From an uncultured Paracoccaceae bacterium (GTDB taxonomy: Bacteria; Pseudomonadota; Alphaproteobacteria; Rhodobacterales; Rhodobacteraceae), in NCBI GenBank assembly GCA_938049225.1, contig CALICM010000099.1:1-38750 (forward strand): a stretch of DNA of 38,750 nucleotides, given 5' to 3'. Of the stretch, positions 15,632-24,265 are shown in pieces. The notes under the pieces were generated by a model. The model worked only from the letters and a program-made list of their open reading frames with translations. It made no database searches and was not told the origin of the DNA. Every line of letters starts with the position of its first letter. Within the stretch, counting starts at the first letter, position 1. Made by a program: the position numbers and the translations under genes.

Positions 15632-17055
15632 TGGCGCTTTTCTTCATCGCGCAGATCACTGGATCGGCCGTGACGCTCCTGGTTTTCGTTGCGCTGACTA
15701 GGTTGCTGGGGCCCGCCGGTTTTGGGATTTACAATCTCACAGTCTCAAGTGGGATGGTCGTCTTTGCCTTGCTTTTCGGCTGGATGGGGGCTGCCGTTAC
15801 CCGCTTTCATTTCGCGGCCGAGTTCAAAGATCGCGCCATTTCGGTGGTTTTGGGGACAGGGCTGATCCTACTTATCATCGGCATGCCGATTTTGACATTT
15901 GCTTGGTTTAAGCTGCCAAAGGCGGTGGCCCTGCCGGTTGTCTTGGTGGCTGTCTACTGCTTGTGCCATGCGCTGCATGACATCATGATGAATTGCCTGC
16001 GCGTCTATCGCGCGGGCAAACCCTTTGCCATCGCGATCATATCGCGCCCCCTATTGGGTCTGATATGCGCCCTTGGCCTTGTGGGCTTGGGCCTGGGGCC
16101 GACCGGCGCGGTGCTTGGCATGTCAGCCGGGGCGCTTATAATGGGGGGGTATGCCCTGACCCGCGTGTATTCGCGGGCGGGCATGCGCCGACCCGATCTG
16201 AAGGCTGTGCGAAAGTTTCTATACTTTGGGGCACCAATGTCGATCGCAGCCTCGGCCACAAGCGTTGTTGCCCTATTAACGCAAACCTCGCTCGCGATCC
16301 TAGAGGACTTGGAATCCGTGGGCATTTTCGCGGCAGCGCTGGTTCTCACGATGCGCACAATTGCCATGCCGATGATGATTCTCAGCCGCGTGGCCTCGCC
16401 CAGTGTCTACGAGGCCTATGAGGCGAAGGGCGCGGCTGCCGCGCAGGCTGAGTTGGATCGGCATTTCTCGTTTCTGATGATGCTGGCGGGACCGGTTGCG
16501 CTGGTCCTATTCGCGGCCAATCAAACTGTGGCCCAAATTCTGTTCGAAGATAGCTTTGGAGAGAGGGTAGCGCGCAATTTGCCGTTTTTGGCCCTGTCCG
16601 CTTTTGTTGTTGGAGTACAGGCGTCATTCTATTCGTTTTGCTTTACGATCAGCCAACGCACCTGGGTCCAGTTTGCGATCACTGGTGGGATGACGGTCTT
16701 ACACGCACTGATCGTTTTCGAAGCCGTGGCTCTGCTCGGCCATATCGGTGCCGCCATGGGAACCGTGGTGACCGCGTTGATCGGGATCGCGATTTTCTCT
16801 CGGATCGGTCGGCGGATCTATCCCATCCAACTACCGGTCAAGGATCTGGCGAAGTTTGCGGCGAGCCTCGCCTGCGGGGCGCCATTGGTTTTCTATGCGG
16901 ATTATGCATCCGGTGTCTTGATGTCTTTGTCGATGGTTGTAGCGGGCTTAGTCGTGTTTGCCTTAGGGTTGCTTGTCCTGCAGCAAACCGCAATGAGCAT
17001 CATCGCCTGCCGCCTTCGAGCCGCGCTATTGGGGCCGCGTACCGCAGAGGCGTGA
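15619..17055 (+). CDS. polysaccharide flippase (Wzx type)
   Basis: A 478-aa protein with roughly 12-14 hydrophobic helices, starting directly with one (F-F-I-A-Q-I-T-G-S-A-V-T-L-L-V-F). The layout matches MOP/PST flippases that move lipid-linked repeat units across the inner membrane. The opening motif G-P-A-G-F-G-I-Y-N-L is typical of Wzx. The ATG at 15619 overlaps the polymerase gene by 13 bases. An ATG at 15631 gives a TGATG overlap and has GGGG seven bases upstream, so it may be the real start. Together with the polymerase it defines a Wzx/Wzy pathway. Confidence 0.9.
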   Translation: MGQLMALFFIAQITGSAVTLLVFVALTRLLGPAGFGIYNLTVSSGMVVFALLFGWMGAAVTRFHFAAEFKDRAISVVLGTGLILLIIGMPILTFAWFKLPKAVALPVVLVAVYCLCHALHDIMMNCLRVYRAGKPFAIAIISRPLLGLICALGLVGLGLGPTGAVLGMSAGALIMGGYALTRVYSRAGMRRPDLKAVRKFLYFGAPMSIAASATSVVALLTQTSLAILEDLESVGIFAAALVLTMRTIAMPMMILSRVASPSVYEAYEAKGAAAAQAELDRHFSFLMMLAGPVALVLFAANQTVAQILFEDSFGERVARNLPFLALSAFVVGVQASFYSFCFTISQRTWVQFAITGGMTVLHALIVFEAVALLGHIGAAMGTVVTALIGIAIFSRIGRRIYPIQLPVKDLAKFAASLACGAPLVFYADYASGVLMSLSMVVAGLVVFALGLLVLQQTAMSIIACRLRAALLGPRTAEA

Positions 17056-17056
17056 T

Positions 17057-19579
17057 ATGAACCCGAAGTTCAACCACCCCGGTCGGCGGGGGGTTTTGTT
17101 GGGGCTCTTGGCCTCGACGATCCTTGCGGCGAACGGCCTGTGCGCGCGGGCGTCGGGCGCCACATCGCCCAAGCACGCTTTGGGGTTCGCGGGCCCGAAC
17201 CTGTTGCAACTCACGTTGGTCGATGGGGTGTTGGTCAAAGGGATCCCGGTGCCTGTCCCGAATGATGCCCAGGTTCGATGGACCCGAAAGCCCACCGCGC
17301 GGCTGGGTGGTCTTGGGCGGCTCAACGGGGCGGTTGGCAACTTCTCGGGCAATGCCCATAGAACCGCCCCGCAATTGTTCCGACCCTTCGCGACCCTTGA
17401 AGACGGTAGCGGGATCCCCGCCTTTCTCGCCGAACAAGGCAGCGCCCCAGCTGATTTGCCAACCGCCTGGAATGTGACCATCGACGGCGTCACGACCCCG
17501 GTGCGCACGGTTTATCGTAAAACCATCCCCACCACCTCCGCCCGGACCGGGCGGAAGACGCGTGTCACCACCAAACGGCATCTGGTGACCCTCGCCCTGC
17601 CCATCCTCGTGCCCTTGGGGGCCGAGGTGGCGGTGACGTTGCAGGGGCATGCCTTACAATTTACCGCCCAGCGCACAGCGGCAACACCCTCCGAAGCCAT
17701 TCACATTTGCCATCAAGGCTATGCCATCGGCACCCCCAAAAAGGCCTATGTCGGTCTGTGGTTGGGGCATAGTGCTTCGGGCGGGAACGGCACTACCGAC
17801 CAGGTTCTAAACCCCAACACCGGCTGGCTGCTGCGGGACCAGGCAACCGGCCGCGCCGTGTTGACTGGCACACTTACCCTAGCCAAACCGGCTGACGAGC
17901 CGCATCAAGGCGAGTCAAATTTCAACGGATGCAGTGTTTTCGAGGTTGATTTTTCGGCTTGCGAAACTCAGGGCCGCTTTGCACTTGAGATCGAAGGTGT
18001 CGGCGCCTCGCCAGCCTTCACAATTTCCGCAGATCCCTATGCCGAGCCGCTGCGGCTGGCAGCCCGATGGTATTACCACCAACGCTCAGGGATCGCGATT
18101 GAGGCCCCCTTCGGCGAGGGGCGGACACGGCCACGCAACGGTCATCCGGCAGACGGTCTGCTCATCGAGCAAACGAATGTTCGCATCGGGCGCACCTCGG
18201 AAGGGTTTCGTCGCGAACCCTACACCCCTGGCCTGTTGGGTAAATTGCCCCCAGGCCCCCTTGCCCCGAATGCCTGGGGCGGATGGCATGATGCGGGCGA
18301 CTGGGATCGACGACCGCAACACATGGAAGCGGTCTACACCATGGCCCTGGCGGTCGAATTGTTCCCTGTGGCCCGTCAACTCGCCTTAAACATCCCCGAA
18401 AGCGGTCGCAGTTTCACGGATCCAGCTATTGCAGCCCGGCGGGACGCGCAGGATCGTGGGGATGGAACGACCGTTCTGCCGGATCTCATCCACGAGGCTC
18501 TTTGGGGCATTTCACTATGGCGCCGCACGCAGCGGTCGGACGGCGGGATCATCGGCGGGGTGGAATATTCACTCGATGGGATCGAAGGCTCGGTTTCGTG
18601 GAACCCCGTGCAACGCTGCTTTGCCTTCGGCCCCGAGGATTGGGCAGCCTATCATTTCGTCAACGCGGCGGCCAAACTGGGGATGGTCATTAAAACCGTC
18701 TGTGGCGACGCGGTCCTTGGGGATCAGCTACGCGACGAGGCTTTAGCCGCCTGGACCTGGGCCGAGGCGCAGCTTGCCGCCCAGCGCGACGCCCAAAGCC
18801 TGTCACCCGAAGACGAAACCGCGCTGAGCCGCACCCGCTTTAAAGCGGCAGCCAGCCTATTTCGTGCCAGTGGCAACGCCCAAGCGCGCGCTGTCTTCGA
18901 GGCGTTGAACCCTTTCGCCCCGCAAGACCCAGAGGCGGCTGAGGCTGTTCGCCAGGATGACAGTGCCTGGCACGGTCTGGACTACCTTCGCGCGTATGAG
19001 GCCGGACACGAAAGTACCCCCGAGATCGCGCAGGCCTGCAAGCAATGGGCCAGGCGCCGGATCAAAGTCGATCAGCGCATGGGGCGGGACTATGGACTGC
19101 ACAATACGGGCTTCTACCCCTGGGGTACGGGATGGTTGCGATTTGGGCCTGGATCGAACTGGCGCGCACAACGGCTGGCGCTGGTCTATGCGCTCAACGG
19201 GGGCGATACCGGCCCGATCGGCGATGCGGTGGTCGAGGGAATGTGGTTCGCGCTGGGCTGCAACCCATCAAATGTATCCCTAATCCAAGGTCTGGGGCAC
19301 CGCGCCATCGCCGATCCGCTGACCAAAGACCTGGACGGCTTTGGCCCGGTGCCTGGGCAACCCAGTTTCGGCGTGGCGGGCGGCCCGCTGCGCAGCTTCG
19401 AACGGCGGCGCCTTAAGGGGGCAATGTACCCCGCGGATCAGGCGGATTGGCCAATCTACACTCAGATCTTTGAAAGTAGTGCTGCGATCATCAGCACGGA
19501 ACACGGCATGCGTTCAAACGCTATGGAGTGGCTGTTTGCCTGCCTGCTGTGCGCGCAGCACCTGTCGAGCCTTCGGTGA
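17057..19579 (+). CDS. exported glycoside hydrolase family 9 (endoglucanase-like)
   Basis: An 840-aa exported enzyme. The N-terminus has a twin-arginine-like signal (G-R-R-G-V-L-L-G-L-L-A) ending near A-R-A-S-G-A. Residues ~215-325 form the immunoglobulin-like domain that precedes many GH9 modules (H-I-C-H-Q-G-Y, F-E-V-D-F). The GH9 catalytic barrel follows, with W-H-D-A-G-D-W-D at ~409 (catalytic base Asp) and a C-terminal segment I-F-E-S-S-A-A-I-I-S-T-E near 804 where the general acid lies. It starts one base after the flippase gene and is the last gene of the plus-strand run. In known EPS clusters such glycanases trim or release the polymer. It suggests beta-glucosidic links in the EPS backbone. 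A nutritional role is possible but less likely here. Confidence 0.85.
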   Translation: MNPKFNHPGRRGVLLGLLASTILAANGLCARASGATSPKHALGFAGPNLLQLTLVDGVLVKGIPVPVPNDAQVRWTRKPTARLGGLGRLNGAVGNFSGNAHRTAPQLFRPFATLEDGSGIPAFLAEQGSAPADLPTAWNVTIDGVTTPVRTVYRKTIPTTSARTGRKTRVTTKRHLVTLALPILVPLGAEVAVTLQGHALQFTAQRTAATPSEAIHICHQGYAIGTPKKAYVGLWLGHSASGGNGTTDQVLNPNTGWLLRDQATGRAVLTGTLTLAKPADEPHQGESNFNGCSVFEVDFSACETQGRFALEIEGVGASPAFTISADPYAEPLRLAARWYYHQRSGIAIEAPFGEGRTRPRNGHPADGLLIEQTNVRIGRTSEGFRREPYTPGLLGKLPPGPLAPNAWGGWHDAGDWDRRPQHMEAVYTMALAVELFPVARQLALNIPESGRSFTDPAIAARRDAQDRGDGTTVLPDLIHEALWGISLWRRTQRSDGGIIGGVEYSLDGIEGSVSWNPVQRCFAFGPEDWAAYHFVNAAAKLGMVIKTVCGDAVLGDQLRDEALAAWTWAEAQLAAQRDAQSLSPEDETALSRTRFKAAASLFRASGNAQARAVFEALNPFAPQDPEAAEAVRQDDSAWHGLDYLRAYEAGHESTPEIAQACKQWARRRIKVDQRMGRDYGLHNTGFYPWGTGWLRFGPGSNWRAQRLALVYALNGGDTGPIGDAVVEGMWFALGCNPSNVSLIQGLGHRAIADPLTKDLDGFGPVPGQPSFGVAGGPLRSFERRRLKGAMYPADQADWPIYTQIFESSAAIISTEHGMRSNAMEWLFACLLCAQHLSSLR

Positions 19580-19588
19580 CGACGCGTC

Positions 19589-20878
19589 TTATTGCGTTTG
19601 CGGGACTGATATGGCCTCTTCAAAGCTGTTCAGGCTGAAGCTTAGGGTATCCCCAGGCAGGATTTCATCGTCCAACGTCGCCTCAAGAACCTTTATCTTG
19701 TCGTCAACGCGGCGGTGGATAACGACTGTGGGCTCAGTCGGAACCCCGGTGATGCTGTCCAACGTCGCGGACTGCGAGGTCGATTGCAACCGGGACAAAC
19801 TGTCCATGCTCAACTTGGCGGTATAGATCATGTTCCGGGCCACATCGCGCGCCTCAAGCAGGCGGGTCATGCGATCCTCTTCGAACTGGGACTTTTCCCG
19901 CGACATGCGCGTGATGTCCAACTCAACGCGCGCCAAGCTCTCCTCGACCTCCAACAGACGGGTCGCCGTCAACACAACGGCGCGGCGGGCATCGGACACG
20001 CGGCTGGCATTGGTCAGGCCGCCGGCCAATAGCTCCTTGACGCGGGCTTCCTCCTCCTCATCCGCGGCGATGGCCTCGCTTTGACGCGCTTTTTGTTGAG
20101 TCAAGATCGACTGCCGCGCCTTGGCCTGGACCAAGGCCCGTTCCAAATATGCCCGTTGGCCATCGTCATTGCTGCGGGCGATTTCCATCAGGCGCCGCTG
20201 CTCGGCCAACAACTCTTCATAGACCGAGGCCGATACTCGAAACCCGTTAGGGTTGGGGGGCGGCATGTCGTAATCTTGCGCAATTTCGGCTGACAGTCGC
20301 CAATAGGTCAGGTTCGCCGATGCATGGTTCAAGGCCGCCTCGGCAAAATCGTTCTGCCAGCGCAGCAATTGGATCTGGTCTTGCAGATCGTCCCCCACAA
20401 GCAAATCCGTTTGCCCACCCGCAAGCGCGAGCGCGGCGCGTACGGTCAGACCTGGGCGAAAGGTGTACTCGCCCGGCTGTTCGACATCCCCACCGACAAT
20501 GATCGGTTGGTACGAGAGGATCTGCAGGAAGATGTCCTCGGCGTTCACATTGACCAGCTTCAGCTCGCCCTCGTTGTTATAGCGCTTGATCACCTGCCCG
20601 ACCGAGCGTGCTTGCACCTGGCGCCGAACCTCGGACAATGGTCGGCCAGCCGCGTTAACCGTCCCGAACCACGCCAAGCTGAGGTTGCCATCGATGTCCA
20701 CGGCCGTTTCAAGGACCGACTCGGGCAGGCCCGCAACCGAAAAGCGAACAACATCCCCAGGCTGCAAACGATACTCAGCCGTCGCTACCGTCGGCGCGCA
20801 GAGCGTCAGCGCGGCCACAAAAGCGCAGCGGCGTATCATTTGGTTAACGGGCGAAACCGTAGATGTGGACTTGACCAT
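19589..20878 (-). CDS. polysaccharide export protein (Wza/ExoF type)
   Basis: A 429-aa periplasmic or outer-membrane export protein. A signal peptide covers about residues 1-34 (A-F-V-A-A-L-T-L-C-A-P-T-V-A-T-A). The Poly_export domain follows (Y-R-L-Q-P-G-D-V-V-R-F-S-V), then an SLBB domain (V-G-G-D-V-E-Q-P-G-E-Y-T-F). A long coiled coil (~230-370) ends in a small C-terminal domain. There is no lipobox Cys, which fits ExoF rather than classical Wza. The ATG at 20878 follows AGAGG. A longer frame reaches 20986, with an alternative ATG at 20905. It pairs with the BY-kinase at 7189 and is convergent with the GH9 gene, leaving a 9-bp gap. Confidence 0.9.
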   Translation of the reverse strand: MVKSTSTVSPVNQMIRRCAFVAALTLCAPTVATAEYRLQPGDVVRFSVAGLPESVLETAVDIDGNLSLAWFGTVNAAGRPLSEVRRQVQARSVGQVIKRYNNEGELKLVNVNAEDIFLQILSYQPIIVGGDVEQPGEYTFRPGLTVRAALALAGGQTDLLVGDDLQDQIQLLRWQNDFAEAALNHASANLTYWRLSAEIAQDYDMPPPNPNGFRVSASVYEELLAEQRRLMEIARSNDDGQRAYLERALVQAKARQSILTQQKARQSEAIAADEEEEARVKELLAGGLTNASRVSDARRAVVLTATRLLEVEESLARVELDITRMSREKSQFEEDRMTRLLEARDVARNMIYTAKLSMDSLSRLQSTSQSATLDSITGVPTEPTVVIHRRVDDKIKVLEATLDDEILPGDTLSFSLNSFEEAISVPQTQ

Positions 20879-20989
20879 TAAATTAACCTCTGTTTTGCGG
20901 TGCATGGGATTTGTGCTGGCGCCATTGCGCGTCAAGCCTCGATAACCGTAATAGCATAGTCCAACAACACCCGGAACGCCGAACAAGGG

Positions 20990-21886
20990 CTATTTGGATG
21001 ACCTGGTCCATGTGTCATCGCCGACATGCCGCACATTGGCCACCGCCGCTTTCAGTTGTGATCGCGACCGCAGCCAAAGAAGCACGGCAATGCCCAGACC
21101 GTGAAGCAGGTAGGCCATCGAAAACTGATCGGACAACAAGAGCAACCACAAGATCACAAACACCATCAGGCGCAAAAGGCGCCAGGGAAAATCGCGTGCG
21201 AGGCGTCCCGCATGGCGATAAATGACGTAGGGAAACCACTTCCGGAACACCTGAGCCGTGATCAGCATAGCCCCTGCCGCTGGCAAGCTGAAAAACAGTG
21301 CAGGAAACCCGTATTTCATGAGCTGCAGAGCAACGTACAGGTAGATCCGGGTCATTTTGTCGATCCGGTTGTACACCAGATAAAGCAGCCGCAAGCTCAC
21401 CAGCAGCAGCAGCCACAACGCCAACACAGTTATGGTTAATATTAACGGCGAACCTGGCAAAAATGCCACACCCGACAAAGCGGCCAAAAATGCGGCAGGG
21501 ATCGCCACGATGACGGCACAAATCCAAGCCAGCGGTTCTTTGTAGATTTTGTCATAGATGTGGAAAGATGGCGGAATTTTGGCATCCATCTCTGCCCGTG
21601 CGGCGGTGCGATCGTTGTCGACATAGCCAGCTTCGTAGATGATCCAGAACGAGATATGGAACAGAATGATCGCGAAGAACGTAGCAACAGGCGACGGCGC
21701 AAGCGGCACGAAGGCCACCAGGATGATCGTCAAATCCTCGCGTACATTGTCTGTGATGAATGAGTAGCCCGAACCATTGTTGCGCTTGCAATTTGCTGCG
21801 TAATCAAGCGGATAATATCGAGTCGGCGCCCGGTTTTTTTGAACAAGGTTGATGCTTGTGTACCCTGCGGTCGCGGTTTGACTCAT
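20990..21886 (-). CDS. multi-pass membrane protein with UbiA-like motif
   Basis: A 298-aa inner-membrane protein with about eight hydrophobic segments. After the second comes I-Y-E-A-G-Y-V-D-N-D-R-T-A-A-R-A-E, which resembles the first Asp-rich motif of UbiA prenyltransferases (N-D-x-x-D-x-x-x-D) with the later acids altered. A second candidate segment is D-F-P-W-R-L-L-R-L near 240. The ATG at 21886 is preferred over 21910 because AGGA lies eight bases before it. It sits directly upstream of the ExoF-like gene and is probably cotranscribed. HAD-UbiA fusions are known, and the HAD enzyme at 5480 may be its partner. The UbiA assignment is inference; it could instead be an uncharacterised EPS membrane component. 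Confidence 0.6.
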   Translation of the reverse strand: MSQTATAGYTSINLVQKNRAPTRYYPLDYAANCKRNNGSGYSFITDNVREDLTIILVAFVPLAPSPVATFFAIILFHISFWIIYEAGYVDNDRTAARAEMDAKIPPSFHIYDKIYKEPLAWICAVIVAIPAAFLAALSGVAFLPGSPLILTITVLALWLLLLVSLRLLYLVYNRIDKMTRIYLYVALQLMKYGFPALFFSLPAAGAMLITAQVFRKWFPYVIYRHAGRLARDFPWRLLRLMVFVILWLLLLSDQFSMAYLLHGLGIAVLLWLRSRSQLKAAVANVRHVGDDTWTRSSK

Positions 21887-22361
21887 CTGCTTATCCTGTA
21901 AGCTTACCAATTAAAGTCTGTGACTAAGTTGTATATTGTGCATAAAAGTTCGTTGGACACAGCCCCTCGGTTTTCGTTGATATGTGGATCATCAGCCCCC
22001 AAAAGGCGAGTCCTTGCTTATTAGTTATCAGATTTGTGGCCAACTTTGGGCAGAATTAGTCCAATTTTTAACTCAAAGCAGAGATTTATTGACAAATTGA
22101 CTCCCGACGACTCACAGCTTGGTTGTCAGGATTGAGAAAATAATGCGGCAATGTTTTGGCCATAGCAAGCCTGTAACAGAGTATTACACATTCTGACATT
22201 CTGACATTTTCTGCAAATACTGGCAAAATTTATGGCACTTCTCACAGTTCTGGCTTGTTAGCCCACAAAAGCGGTTTATCGAATCTTTCATTTACGTTAT
22301 GTTGACCTTAGTTCCTTGTGGGAGGAGCGAAAGTTACCAGTGAGTTAGCGTTCGAGTGAAG
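21887..22361. other. AT-rich divergent promoter region before the priming transferase
   Basis: About 475 bp with no gene. It is markedly AT-rich compared with its flanks and separates the minus-strand export genes from the sugar transferase. It contains a tandem 8-bp repeat ATTCTGAC at 22190-22205. It probably holds the promoters of both units and possibly regulator sites. I see no structured RNA I can name. Confidence 0.45.
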
Positions 22362-23051
22362 ATGGGGGAAATTGTGAAAATCGAATCGTACATCGGTGGC
22401 GTGACCGATCAATCGTTGCGTGCGCCAGAAAGACAGTTGTATCTTGCAGGTATGAAGCGAGCATCCGATCTGGTTTTGGCGGTGTTGGTGGCGCCGTTCA
22501 TTTTACCAGTCATTTTAGGTCTTTATATAGCCGTCCGCTTGGATGGTGGCCCCGGTTTCTTCGGGCAGGAGCGTATCGGAAGGGGGGGGCGCCGCTTCAC
22601 CTGTTGGAAAATGCGCACCATGGTCGTGGACGCCGAACAGGCTTTGCAACGGGCTTGCGAAAGCGACCCCAGTATCGCCGACGAGTGGGACCGGATGCAG
22701 AAGCTCGAAAAAGACCCGCGCGTGACCCGCGTTGGACGTTTCCTGCGCGAGACCAGCTTGGATGAGTTGCCACAGATCTGGAATGTGATCCGTGGCGACA
22801 TGAGCTTCATCGGGCCCCGGCCGTTCATGGTAGACCAGCAACAGCTGTATCTGGATGCGGGCGGCGGAGACGGGTATTTCAAGATGCGCCCCGGGATTTC
22901 AGGGCTTTGGCAAACCGAAGGGCGGGGAACAACCACTTTCATTAGCCGCATTCGTTACGACAACGAGTACTACGCGAAAGTCTCGCTGTTCACCGACATG
23001 AAGATCGTTTTGAAAACCATCCTAGTGGTTATCCGCAGAACCGGCGGATGA
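22362..23051 (+). CDS. priming sugar transferase (ExoY/WcaJ family)
   Basis: A 229-aa bacterial sugar transferase that starts EPS synthesis by moving a sugar-1-phosphate onto undecaprenyl phosphate. It has one N-terminal membrane helix (~residues 30-52, L-V-L-A-V-L-V-A-P-F-I-L-P-V-I). The family motifs are W-K-M-R-T-M, the catalytic D-E-L-P-Q-I-W-N-V-I-R-G-D-M-S-F-I-G-P-R-P at ~145, and R-P-G-I-S-G-L-W-Q. The short ExoY-like length excludes the polytopic WbaP/WcaJ form. The start is uncertain: GTG 22356, ATG 22362, or GTG 22374, which has the best ribosome site (GGGGGA). It stands alone behind a long AT-rich region. Confidence 0.92.
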   Translation: MGEIVKIESYIGGVTDQSLRAPERQLYLAGMKRASDLVLAVLVAPFILPVILGLYIAVRLDGGPGFFGQERIGRGGRRFTCWKMRTMVVDAEQALQRACESDPSIADEWDRMQKLEKDPRVTRVGRFLRETSLDELPQIWNVIRGDMSFIGPRPFMVDQQQLYLDAGGGDGYFKMRPGISGLWQTEGRGTTTFISRIRYDNEYYAKVSLFTDMKIVLKTILVVIRRTGG

Positions 23052-23166
23052 TCCCCAGCCTCGGTCTTAATGAACCTGGATTGGGCGCTCTCGGGCGTCC
23101 TTTTCATTTGGGGGCGACCAGCAAGCCGCAAGCCACCGTCAGGCTTATTCACCGCTGCTGCGACGC

Positions 23167-24033
23167 CTAAGAGCTTGTGCCAAGGTTGGTCTCGAAGGGA
23201 TCGCGCTGATACCGGATCCGATATTTGCGGGGCGAGGTGCCGTATTGCCGCCGAAACAAGCGATAAAAGTAGCTCGAGTTCTCAAATCCACAGGCGTAGG
23301 CCACATCCTCGATCGAGTGATCATCACTACTCAGCAGGTGCGCCGCATGTTCGACACGGATGCGATTGATGTACTCCGATGGTGTCAAGCCCAGCACTTC
23401 TTTACAGGTCCGGCAGACATGCTCGTGACTGCGCCCGGCGGCATCAATGAACCCGGCAGCCCCGCGTCGAAACACCGCCTGCGATAGGGCGGCACTACAG
23501 GCATCCGTAAACCAACGGGGGGCAGCCCCATGCGCCCGGCCCGCGACATCCGCCACCCGATGTGTCAGGGTTAGCAAGAACTCCTCGATCCGCGCCAATG
23601 AGCGCTCTGCAGTTTGCAGTTGAAGTGCCACGTTCACCGCCCGCTCGAACTGCGCCGGGCCCAAATTGTGTGGCTCGGGAACCGGCAGTTTCGAGGCAAA
23701 AAACCGATCCCCAAGCGAGGCAGCATAGCGCTGCGACAAATGCGCCGCCGTCTCAACGCGAAACATGACGTTTATGATCTGGCATCCAACCTTGCGATCC
23801 GCCCGAAATGCATGCGTGTCCTGCGGCCGAATAAAGACCAGTTGGCCAGGCTCAAGAGTTTGGGTGACACCATTGATCCACTGTGTTGTCCGACCACTCT
23901 CAATCAGGAAGACTTCAAAGAAATCATGATCATGCGCCCTGTCTGGAAATCGTCTGGCCAGGTTTTTCCGTGCGAAATGGAATGTCTCGTCCGTGGTGAT
24001 GTAGTTGCTTATTTTGAAAGTCGTGCTGCGCAT
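23167..24033 (-). CDS. AraC-family transcriptional regulator with N-terminal cupin sensor (copy 2)
   Basis: A 288-aa paralogue of the regulator at 1312-2163. It shares H-D-H-D-F-F-E-V, W-I-N-G, I-R-P-Q-D-T-H-A-F, G-R-S-H-E-H-V-C-R-T-C and V-L-G-L-T-P-S. The C-terminal double helix-turn-helix ends with C-G-F-E-N-S-S-Y-F-Y-R-L-F-R-R-Q-Y-G, a fuller match to the AraC consensus than in copy 1. It is divergent from the mannosidase operon, which it probably activates in the presence of the transported substrate or a breakdown product. The shared 28-bp element begins 43 bp upstream of its ATG. It is convergent with the priming transferase and marks the end of the EPS locus. Confidence 0.9.
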   Translation of the reverse strand: MRSTTFKISNYITTDETFHFARKNLARRFPDRAHDHDFFEVFLIESGRTTQWINGVTQTLEPGQLVFIRPQDTHAFRADRKVGCQIINVMFRVETAAHLSQRYAASLGDRFFASKLPVPEPHNLGPAQFERAVNVALQLQTAERSLARIEEFLLTLTHRVADVAGRAHGAAPRWFTDACSAALSQAVFRRGAAGFIDAAGRSHEHVCRTCKEVLGLTPSEYINRIRVEHAAHLLSSDDHSIEDVAYACGFENSSYFYRLFRRQYGTSPRKYRIRYQRDPFETNLGTSS

Positions 24034-24076
24034 GCAGCAAGATTAGCAAAGGAATCCCTACGGTTACGAGGAAAAA

Positions 24077-24104
24077 ATCAAAATAGTACAAAAAAAGATC
24101 AAAC
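24077..24104. promoter_or_regulatory. putative AraC operator, copy 2
   Basis: ATCAAA half-sites start at 24077 and 24098, 21 bp apart, with the same A-rich spacer as at 2208-2235. It lies between the divergent AraC gene and the MBL-to-mannosidase operon. The near identity to copy 1, with the surrounding intergenic sequence otherwise different, argues for functional conservation. Confidence 0.6.
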
Positions 24105-24265
24105 TGAAACGCTGTTGGCGAGGGTTTTGCGCCTAACATGATCGCTGAAAAAGGGGGTATCGCTTTGGACATGGCGCAGGATCTGGCCTTCTGTTTCCCA
24201 CCGAGTCGGCCCTTGCGCGCAGGAAGTTCTACAGCGACCGGCAACAACGGTTCGAGGGCACGGAC

